Shown here one piece after another: positions 36,301 to 46,449 of a stretch of DNA of 64,000 bases. The translations under genes were made by a program, and so were the position numbers. Source of the DNA: Taxillus chinensis (taxonomy: Eukaryota > Streptophyta > Magnoliopsida > Santalales > Loranthaceae); contig CM042087.1 in NCBI GenBank assembly GCA_023512835.1, positions 41,792,517-41,856,516 on the forward strand, written 5' to 3'. Every line of letters begins with the position of its first letter. The first letter of the stretch is position 1. The notes below the pieces were generated by a model, which had not been told where the DNA came from, searched no databases, and was given only the letters and a program-made list of their open reading frames with translations.

Positions 36301-39300
36301 TCTCTTCTCTTTCCTATCTTTGTTTGAAACTTATAGAATGGTCTTATTATGAACTATTTGTTGAACTATGATTTGTGAGTAATTTTATCCCTGGGACTGA
36401 GCATAACCCATTGAAGTATGGACTTTCACTTGTGAATTTATCACTAATTAAATAATTGAATTCCTTAAATTTGTTCTAAAATTTTATATGCGTGACCTTT
36501 TTATTTATGAATATAATTGAAAATTAATTTGAATGAGCAAAAAGTGAATACTTAATCCTAGATTATAGGAAATTGAGATATTATTAAGGGGAAAACCAAA
36601 AGAGAAAATTATAACTCAAGCTTCTGGCATTTTAGGAATTGGGTGAATGGCGCTGGAAGGTGAAGTGTAATCTCAGAACCCTAGAAGAGAACATATAAAA
36701 ACATCAAAAGTGTTTTAACTTGTGTGAGGAGATTCAACTATTAAGAGGATATAGGTTCAACTTAGTTGCATTCTGAAAAGGTAATTGAAACAAACGTGTC
36801 ATTGTAGCCTGAAAGTGTGCATCAACCATTATATGCCAGATTGCCTTTAAGATTTAATTGGAAAATTAAAGAGAAATTTCATAATTGTATCCATTCGTAG
36901 GAGATTCCTCAATCCAAATTTCTCTAATTTGAAAGACCTTTGTCATTTTAACCCTTATGATTAGAATTTCTTAGTAATCTAGATAAACTAGTATAATAAT
37001 CAAACTTCTAATTTGGGTTTGAAAGACGCCTATCTAGCTTATTATATTGACCTGTATTTACCGGCTTGTTATTGCAACATCATACACTTTTGATATATAA
37101 ATTTAAAACATTATATAACATGAATAAATATTAATTAAAATTCAACTATTTTATCACATCAGCCTTTGGATTAAAATATATCACATATTAATACAAAATG
37201 TGTACTTAAATGCAAAATGTGAAGTGTACTTGAAATGACAAATCAAACACAAAATTAAAAGACAGGCGAAGTCAATAACCAAAGGATATTGACATGACTT
37301 CATGTTCATACTTGCGTGCTTCCCCAATAGGGCTAGAAAAGAATGGTTTTCTCTCCCGTACAAAAGATACTAGAAAATCTATTATCACATCATATACTAT
37401 CTGAGAGTGCATCATTAAGAAAATCTAACTGATTTGAATGTGAAATGCTTTTCAGAAAGCCACGGGTAAAAACAAGAATAAATCACTATGAACTTCCCTT
37501 GCCATTAGCAGTGAACTATTAAAATTTAAACTTTTGAAATACAGAGAAGTTAACTAATTTTGAGCATATAGAAACAATAGTTAGAACATCAATATGACAC
37601 AACTCTCAAGTGTACATAACATCAGCTTAAACCAACATTTATAGTCTCCTTATTAAAATCTTCAGTGTTCAACTAAAATTGGGATAATAAGAGGACAAAT
37701 AAATAAATATAGGGTATTTTCCCTTGATTGCCACATAGTAGAAAGAAAAAATGATTGAGCAAGACAATTGTAGAATGTATTTGTGTCTACAATTTAATTA
37801 TTACAGGTATGACATCAGTGTGATGAAGAGGAATAATTTTCAAAGAAAATGTAAGACAGAAAGAGAGAAGCTTATTTATACTTTTGAACAATAAAGTAAT
37901 CCAAACACAGAAATCATAACAACAAAGTGGATAGCAATGAAAAAGGAAAAGTATTTAGTATGAGTTAATATAAGAGCATCCACATTGAGTTCCCAAAATC
38001 TTTATTTTTCCTAAAATATATGGATAAATTTTGAAAAAAAAAATAGAATTTTGAAATAGAAAATGAATATTGCTCAAGTATATTTAGGAATTTACTATTC
38101 AATTTTCAATTTTTTTATATAATTTTTATATTTTGTTTGATGCATATATTTTTGAATGGATATAATAAGTGAAAAAGAGATAAAGAAGTAATAAATAGAA
38201 AATATAAAAAATATTATTTTAATATAATACAAAAATCATAGGGAATGAGATGTATAAGATTTTTTTAAAATGAGTAAAATTTAGAATAAAATTTTAGAGT
38301 CATTTTTAGCTAAAATTCACCTGTATGCTCTAAGCACTCAAAAGAGCTATAACTTTGTTTTTTTAAATGTTTTGGCAAATTGACTTACATCTTTTACTTA
38401 TTTTTAAAGTTAAAGAAATGCTTATAGTGCACACGACTTATAAGCAAATTATTATAAAACTAAAAATTTATATCCTTATTAGTCATAAGTGTTTTATAAA
38501 AAAGAAAGTGAAAAGCTCTTTATTTTTAAAAAGTCACAAGCGCCTTATAAGTCATAGGCATGAGCACATTTTATAAGCACTGCCGAACGGCCTCTAAATA
38601 TCCAGCGACGAAGTAAGACTTGATGACTAACCTTCAGTGCTTTTGCATGTGAAGTCAGGCCTGCTTGATCCACCCCATCTGAGAGAACAAACAATACAAA
38701 GAGGAAAAGCTAAGGTTATTGGCATTAAGGCTGTCGAAGCTGCTTTTCAAACAATGATAATTGAAACCAATAAAAAAAACTTGAATAGGTTGAGGGCTTA
38801 GAATATTGGATTTCCAAATCATGAGAATTTATTGACCACATTTAAAAAAAAAAGTAAAGTAAATACTAAAACAAGCGTGAGAATTTATTGATCCCATACC
38901 ATGAAGTATGAACTATAACTCCTGACTTTTAAAAAGTATATACTAAATATTTAAGATTTGGTATTTGTCAAATATAAGTTGAGCAGATCAAATGTACAAG
39001 TCCAAAACAAACTTGGGGTAATCAAGAGTTCCAATCCATAACAGCAAATGATAACACAGTAGGTTACATAACAGAGGCATTCTCAATTAGTAAGCGCGAA
39101 CAAAAGAAAACAAGACATTAAAAAAAAAAAATTACCCAAGCTGATCAATTGCGATAATTCTGAAATGTTTGGCAAGAGCATCGAAATTCCGGAAAAAGAA
39201 ACCCTGGGAAGCAGCATATCCATGAACCATTACGAGGGTGGGGGAACCATCTTTGCCGTCGAAGGTGAGTGTGTTGATAAACCGGGGCTCATTGCTGGAA

Positions 39301-39800
39301 GAACGAAACCACCTAACCTTGGAACCAGGCGGACCAGATCCAATATTGACTTGCTCTTGGACATAAGGAGTCCTGCCCAATTCAACCATCGTTACATCCT
39401 AAACAAAAAGCCTCGTCGATTACAACACATGCTCGTCAAGTATTTGAGTTGAGGAGCAGCGTGAACTAGGGTTTCGAAAACACAAACAATTATTGTTGGG
39501 AGTTGGGGAAATTAATTACTTGACGATAGAGAGAAGACGGTTTTCGGCGGCGAGAATATGGTCGGTGGAAGTGGGAACCCAACGGAGAAAAGAGGGCCAC
39601 AGCGATCTGGACCCTGATTTCGACGACAACGACGAAGCTGGTGGTGGTGATGTAGAAGAAGAAGAAGGAGAAGGAGGAGGAGGAGGAGGAGGAGGAGAAA
39701 GAGGCGGCGCCGATGATGTTGTAAGGCCGACCTTGCTCATCTCTTGGGCCAGGGTTGCGACCGAAATGGAACCTCGAGGGCGGCGTAACCGGAGGCTCAT
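33317..39800 (-). CDS. CGI-58/ABHD5-like alpha/beta hydrolase
   Basis: Orthologue of Arabidopsis At4g24160 (CGI-58), a lipid-droplet-associated hydrolase/acyltransferase that affects neutral-lipid storage and interacts with peroxisomal fatty-acid metabolism. Nine exons join in phase: 39800-39520, 39372-39136, 38678-38632, 35520-35402, 35316-35156, 34504-34395, 34293-34194, 33808-33685, 33445-33317; 435 residues. The lipase nucleophile motif GHSFG puts Ser at residue 216. VMVHGYAAS is the oxyanion-side HG motif, and HFVFID at 396-401 is the HX4D acyltransferase motif. The N-terminus (MSLRLRRPRG) is followed by an eight-proline run and serines that make exon 1 longer than in Arabidopsis. The start chosen is the only ATG in frame before the conserved LRWVPTSTDHILAAE. 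Intron 3 is 3.1 kb and carries a MITE. All catalytic motifs are intact. Confidence 0.95.
37974..38330. mobile_element. Tourist/PIF-Harbinger-like MITE (357 bp)
   Basis: The ends are GAGCATCCACATTG at the left and, reverse-complemented, GAGCATACAGGTG at the right. They are flanked by TAA on both sides (37,971-37,973 and 38,331-38,333), the target duplication expected for PIF-Harbinger. The inside is AT-rich and non-coding. It lies in intron 3 of the CGI-58-like gene. Confidence 0.65.
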
Positions 39801-41249
39801 ACGACAAATCAATCACAGGTTGTTCGGTTGGAGCCGACGAAGACGATGAGGGGGATTTACATAGCAATGCAATAACGGTAAGCAGTGACGACAGCGTTGA
39901 GTATCGAGGTTTGACTCTTGCCTCATTCGTGAACCGGAGAACGTTCCCGGAACCAGAACCTGAACAATGCTGACCCACCCACCATCGTTCGTCGTCAACC
40001 GTGACGACGTTACGTGAGCTGCTTTACATCATTTTTTTAATTAATATTATTTATTTATTTATTTATTAAAACAAATGATGTTCCGATTTTCCCACCGGAT
40101 CAAATGAAGCAAGAAAAAGCAGCAATTCCACTCAATAATTTGTAGATTCATGGAAGCGTCTGTCTGTCTGTCTGATTGTCTGTAAAGAAAACGGCAACCA
40201 ACCCTAACGTGACATGTCATAATTCCATAAACGGCACCGCAAATTCTCATCCGACGTGGCATCATCACCGACCTTCATTACTCTAATTTTGTTTTGAGAT
40301 ATATATATATATATTTAGCTATTTTAGTCAAATTTTATCTATAAATTTATTTTTGTAAAATTTGACTATTTTTTTTTTACTAAATTAAATAGTAAACTCA
40401 ATACTTTTTAATTATGTTAATATAATATTATTTTTTTTATTTTTTGCTCTCTTTCTCGTCTTGCCACCTAGCCAACGCAGGCCAATCGCATTGTTGTCCT
40501 AGAATAATCGATGGATATGGATTATGGAACAACAACACTAACGAGGATGCAAATACGAGGTATACTATTGTTGTTGCGATCAACCAAGAGCAGCAACCGA
40601 AACAAGAAAAACAACCCAAATGGCAAAACCCCATCCCCTCAATTTTGTCGCACCAACAATAGAACATGGGAGGGAACCAGATTGCAAAACAAACAAAGCA
40701 AATCGTATTTGTCTGACACCCAACCCATCAAAAGGTTCCAAAATTCAAATAAAAAGCATATGAATAATCAACTACATACTGGAGATGCACAGGTTTGCCG
40801 TATCAGGCACAGAACATAGTGGAATCCAACACTTCCAAACCTCCAGCCATCAATCAGTGATCACACGTCTTTGTTGCCATCATTTCCCATTTGGTTATTA
40901 TTCTACTTTTTCTCTCAAATTTTTAGATATATAGCTCATATATATATATATATATAATGTTTTCTTCTATATGCTCAAAACTCAAATCGTCGCTCAGTAA
41001 CAACAAGCGCTATGGGGTGATCCCAACATGAGGTGCTTTAGAGGACCACCAAGTGAAGTTTAACTCTAAGCTTTCGGTGCCAAACCAAGTGAAGTTGTAA
41101 TTAAAGCACACGGGACAGTGAAGCATTCAAAAGACTACATCAATGGGGAATATATATATATATATATGTATCACGTCCATTTTCTTACCACACCACATAT
41201 AAATTTAACTATAGGAAATAAAAACAAACCACGCCACCACCATACTCTT
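39801..41249. other. Intergenic: CGI-58 5' flank and V-ATPase c 3' flank
   Basis: The left part is the promoter side of the CGI-58-like gene. A CTGT microsatellite lies at about 40,158-40,185 and AT microsatellites at about 40,297-40,312, 40,937-40,957 and 41,151-41,167. No gene was recognised; the stop-free frames at 40,437-40,819 have no similarity I know. Confidence 0.5.
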
Positions 41250-41617
41250 CTACTCGGCTCTTGATTGACCAGCACGGGATGAAAGAATGATGCCAACAAT
41301 GAGACCATACAGGGCAAGGGCTTCCGCAAATATGAGAATAAGAATCATCCCAACAAAAAGCTTTGGCTGTTGGGCATTGGCTCTGCAAAATTTTAATTTC
41401 ACAATCAAACAGAAAGCTAGAGATGTCAACAAAATAGATAAGCTCTCGAGTATACAACTTGAAAAAAAAAAGTTAAATATGTAACCATTCTACACAATCA
41501 GTAAAACATGGTCATGGTATTGATACACACCAGACCACATACGAATGTACAAATTTCGGACGCACGTCCCAAAGCCTCCAACAATACACAGCACAAAGTA
41601 ATTAAAATTAATTAAAT

Positions 41618-41692
<75 letters not shown>

Positions 41693-42220
41693 GTGAGTGA
41701 GTGTGTGTGTGTGTAAGGGGGGTACCTAACACCAGCATCGCCCACGATCCCAATGGCCATGCCGGCGGAAAGGCCAGCGAGGCCACAGGCCAGACCGGAG
41801 GAGAGATGGGCGTAGCCATCGAACAGGTAATAAGATTTGGCCTTGGGATTGATTCCGGTACTGATGATGACAGCAATGATGAGACCGTAAATACCCAAAA
41901 CACCAGCCATAACCACGGGGACGATGGACTTCATCACAAGCTCCGGCCTCATTACCCCCATGGACGCCACACCTACCCCACTCTTCGCCGTCCCATACGC
42001 TGCTCCCATGCCTTTGCACGTGTATTCATTCAACAAATACCAACAACTCAGATCTACCCATATCAAAAACTATACATACAAAGACATACATACATATATA
42101 CGTATAATGGAGTGAGGGAAGTGCGGAGAGAATGGACTCACAGGAGAAAACTAGGGCGGCTGCGGCTCCCAGGAAGCCGAAGAACGGTGCGGTTTCATCG
42201 CCACTGAATGTTGATACCAT
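41250..42220 (-). CDS. VHA-c: V-ATPase proteolipid subunit c, copy 1
   Basis: 16-kDa membrane rotor subunit of the vacuolar H+-ATPase; a ring of these carries protons through the V0 sector in tonoplast and trans-Golgi membranes. Three exons join in phase: 42220-42142, 42011-41726, 41382-41250; 165 residues, the normal family length. Four membrane helices are clear: [58 protein letters not shown] and [20 protein letters not shown]. The proton-carrying Glu is residue 142 in [10 protein letters not shown]. The start is the ATG giving [14 protein letters not shown]; most plant copies begin MSTFSGD, so an extra Val is present. The second copy 4.1 kb upstream on the same strand encodes the same protein. 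A long GA repeat sits in intron 2 close to its donor. Confidence 0.97.
41621..41713. repeat. (GA)n/(GTGA)n/(GT)n microsatellite near a splice donor
   Basis: About 33 GA units run into GTGA and GT units, ending 12 bp from the intron 2 donor of V-ATPase c copy 1 (donor at 41,725-41,724). On the transcript the intron therefore begins with CA/CACT/CT repeats. The paralogous intron at 45,813 has only a short GA run. Confidence 0.95.
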
Positions 42221-45095
42221 TTTTTAAGGTTTCGATTCGGCCAACAATCGATCTGATCGGAAATTTTTGTGAGTGGCGACAACTGCTGTCCTTCTCCTCG
42301 CCGCGTGATCTACCAGCCCTTTTCCTTGTTTCCCTTGTGGAGTTGTGGTCTGCGAATATCATCGACCATTGAAGCTGGTGAAATGAAGATGAATCGAAGC
42401 CTGGAATGCGAAATGACATAACTAGCCCTTTGAGACAAATTAATTGCGCTTTAGGCTTCTTTTTTTTTTTCCGCTGACCCTATTAATAATTTATGCCGTC
42501 AAAATATTTTACGAAAAAAGAGAAGCTATTTTGGAAATAATTAATTTTTTTCAAATTCTAAAAATATGAGACATAATATTATAATATGATTATAATTTAA
42601 AATCTGTTTTTAAAACACTTGTGGTTAGGTACAATTCAGGTGAATTTGGTGAATGTTTTTAAAAATAATAAATTTAAATAAATTTAAAATTATTTAATTT
42701 TAAAATCATTTTTAAAAGCTATTTATAATTATTTTGTATTTTTAAATTTAAACTAGATTTTAATAAAAAACTCAAATATTATTTTTTACATATATTTCTT
42801 TGGGAGACTCAAAGTACATTTTGATGGATGTTTGTATGCACATTATATTATATAACATTGTTGGCGACATTGTTGGGATTGTTGCTATTATTATTGGAAG
42901 CACCATTAGAGGTTTTGGCATTCACATTGTTGGTGTTTGCAAAAAATGATGCTGATTAAGGGGGGGGGGGGGGGGGGCAATCTAGAATGTATATTTTTGA
43001 GGATCAAAGTATTGTCTGAGCATTGGACTGCTATTGGAACATCTAACAACTATCTGAGTGTTTGACTTCTATTCAAGTTTTTGACAATTGTTTGGGCATT
43101 GAAATAGTATACAAGCATTAGAAATAGTATCCGAGTAACAAAACATTGTCAAAGCATTAAATTCACTATCTAATTTTCGATTATATGCTTAGCTTAGTCT
43201 TATTAGATTAACTGGTCGCATTGAAGAAAGGTAAACAATTCAATGAAACAATTTGTTCGAGAGATTTAGTCTTTGTGAAAATCTTATTTGCATAGCCTCT
43301 TTGAAATTCTTAAATCACTACGAAGGCATTATGTTTGTTTGATAACGCGAATTATGCTTAAAAATCCACTCTCCAAGTAACTTGATATGCCCATGTAACT
43401 TGGCATATAATTTATGTTAAATTAGTAATATTTTTATTAATTAATATTGTCTAGCTTTCCTAAAATATTTTTATAAGTTAATTAAATACTAATTCATTTG
43501 AAAATAAAAACTAATGGAAAACTTTAACATTATTATTTATTAACCTAACAATGTTCCGGATAAAGTAGTTAATGGTTTTATTGAAATAATATTGGTAGCA
43601 CCTTCAAAAGAACTAAAACGAATTTTAATGTACAAAGTCAAAATTATAAGACAGGAGAAAAATGTTATGACTTATGATAATTTTTAAGTATGTTAATTAT
43701 TCAATATGATAAAAAGCAAATAAGTATTTATTTGCTCTACTAATGAATACACATTTTTTTTTCATAGATAGATAAATTGAAAATGATAATATTTAAATGA
43801 TATTAATAATATTTATCGTGAATCACTATTTTTAAAAATATATATATTAATTATACCTAAGATCTAACATTATTAATACTAGACTAACAATACCTTTACA
43901 TATAAACTCTTTATTTCATTCAAACTCGAGCACACCAAACCAAATTGCTAGAAAAATAAGGCTGCTCCATGACAAGAGTGCTTCCAAGTAATTATTATTA
44001 CATGTAAAAGTCGCAACTCTTCAGAAACATCTTCATGATAAGAATAATGGCAGTCAATAGATTTTAGTCTAGAGGATTTCGGATCACAACCTTCTAGTGA
44101 CATTATCATGATTCATGGGTGAGATAGGGGTAAAGAGAGTCCATTTACACAACAAGCTTCTAGTGACAATCATTTACTCGATTTCTTAAAATCATAAAAT
44201 AAATTTCAGTTAAATATATCTAGTTCTGGTCAAAAGGAACTTATGCCAGTAGAAAAGATGTATATATATCAGATAATATATATATGCAAAAAAATAAATT
44301 GTCAGATATTATGTTATTGCAGACCAAAGCAGCAGCATTTTGACTATTACCAACATATCGTCTAACAACATATAATACAATATCAGCTCTTGGATTGCAA
44401 CTTAAAAACACGCGATTTTTACCCTCTCTTGGATTCCAGAGAGGGTATATGCCCTTTTTTTTTTGTTAACACGTGAGTCAACTGTGTCAAAATTAAATGT
44501 CCGTCCTTGAAGCTTCCTGAACAGTGAATACCATCTAAAAACTATGGTAAAAAAACTACTATCAAAAGTTGGGCAACATAATTTTCACTTCCCTATTCTT
44601 TCGAAAAAAATAAACAGTGAAAATACATCCTTGGAAAGAAGAAAACAGGGCCACGGAGTTTTTTCAAAAAAACAAAATAAAGCCAATAGGACTAAAGGCA
44701 CAAACCTAATCCTGATTTAAAAAAAAAAGTGGGATGAACGAGAAAAATCAACATGATTGCAGTAGAAAGTCATGAAGCTAAGATACTTCACAATGTCTGT
44801 CATATAACGTGAAACATAACAAACAGCATTTGACAGATCGCATAAATGGATTGGGAAAAAACAACAAACGCATAAACATTATTTCAGAGAAGATACTTAT
44901 TACTAATTCTATGGTCTATCATCAGCAGAATCAATAGGAACAGTTCCACACAGACCACTTCCCAAAACAATCATATGCAGCAGAAGGAAAAAATTTCAGT
45001 AGTAGTACTTTATATATATAACCTTCATTTCTAAACGCATCAAATAAATTTAATTCTTGTAAACCAAACCATGCCACCACCGTACAGAAGGCACT
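42221..45095. other. Intergenic DNA between the two V-ATPase c genes
   Basis: The first 170 bp (42,221-42,390) match the 5'UTR/promoter side of the second copy (46,309-46,450) with growing divergence away from the ATG. The middle is AT-rich. A G18 run lies at 42,961-42,978. From 42,995 to 43,165 there are loose repeats of a CTGAGCATTGGACTGCTAT type. No gene or clear transposon was found. Confidence 0.55.
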
Positions 45096-46308
45096 CTACT
45101 CGGCTCTTGACTGACCAGCACGGGATGAAAGAATGATGCCAACAATGAGGCCATACAAGGCAAGGGCTTCAGCAAAGATGAGAATAAGAATCATTCCAAC
45201 AAAAAGCTTTGGCTGTTGGGCATTGGCTCTGCAAAATTTAATTACACAATCAACCAGAACGGTAAAGAATTCAACAAAAAAGATAAGCTATAAATTATAT
45301 ACCATCAATCCTACTCCCCAAGCATATAATAGAAATATACTTTTTTTATTTCAGTGTGTATAATTGATATATAGCAAGAGAAGCAAAAAATTGCATAAGC
45401 TAAACAAGAATAGAATTCACTACGATGCTATTTTTATTTTTATTTCTTCATTTTAAGAATCTCCAAAAGGGCGATGCTCATACGTCCTAGCAGAACATTA
45501 GATAATATTAACTATCCTCGGTCAACTTTGCATTAAACAATTAAAGCTTGAACAATTTCATATATATTGAATAAAAAGGGAGAGAAATATCCACGCATAT
45601 ACACTAAAATATATAATTTATGCGTGCATAAGATCTCAAATCATTTGAGATATTAGCGATACTTCAGAATCTGGGACAATTCTATATTTGATCATGGTAC
45701 AGACCATACCGCATAGAAATTTACAAATTCGGGAGGAACGCGCCAAATAATCCAACAACATAAAGCACAAAGTAACTAAAATTACATAAATATTGAGAGA
45801 GAGAGAGAGGTACCTGACACCAGCATCGCCCACGATCCCAATGGCCATGCCGGCGGAAAGGCCAGCGAGGCCACAGGCCAGACCGGAGGAGAGATGGGCG
45901 TAGCCATCGAACAGGTAATAAGATTTGGCCTTGGGATTAATTCCGGTACTGATGATGACAGCAATGATGAGACCGTAAATACCCAAAACACCAGCCATAA
46001 CCACGGGGACGATGGACTTCATCACAAGCTCCGGCCTCATCACCCCCATGGACGCCACACCTACCCCACTCTTCGCCGTCCCATACGCTGCTCCCATACC
46101 TTTGCACGTGTATTCATTCAACAAATACCAACAACTCAGATCTACCCATATCAAAAACTATACATACAAAGACATACATACATATATACGTATAATGGAG
46201 TGAGGGAAGTGCGGAGAGAATGGACTCACAGGAGAAAACTAGGGCGGCTGCGGCACCCAGGAAGCCGAAGAACGGTGCGGTTTCATCGCCACTGAATGTT
46301 GATACCAT
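45096..46308 (-). CDS. VHA-c: V-ATPase proteolipid subunit c, copy 2
   Basis: Tandem paralogue of the gene at 41,250-42,220 with the same three-exon structure: 46308-46230, 46099-45814, 45228-45096; 165 residues. The predicted protein is identical to copy 1, including Glu142 of the proton site. Codon differences are all silent: one in exon 1, about four in exon 2, about six in exon 3. Intron 1 appears identical between the copies, while intron 2 is longer here (585 versus 343 bp) and unrelated in most of its length. The 5'UTR is shared for about 150 bp. Both copies look functional; separate promoters upstream of the shared part would let them be expressed differently. Confidence 0.97.
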
Positions 46309-46449
46309 TTTTTAAGGTTTCGATTCGGCCAACAATCGATCTGATCGGAGATTTTTGTGAGTGGCGCCTAACTGCTGTCCTTCTTCTACTCGCCGCGTGA
46401 TCTACCAACCCTTCCTCGTTATTCGTTGCGGTCTGGGGCTGTGAACGCC

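Noticed and set aside
39490..39978. 162-codon minus-strand frame overlapping CGI-58 exon 1
   Set aside because: It is a different frame from the conserved LRWVPTSTDHI exon and does not connect to the other exons.
41608..42066. Reading V-ATPase c exon 2 as a 152-codon gene of its own
   Set aside because: The frame extends into intron 1 and into the GA repeat; correct splice sites give the three-exon gene.
42995..43165. Repeats of a CTGAGCATTGG type, considered as a CRISPR-like or satellite array
   Set aside because: Copies are too few and irregular in spacing and sequence, and CRISPR arrays are not expected in plant nuclear DNA.
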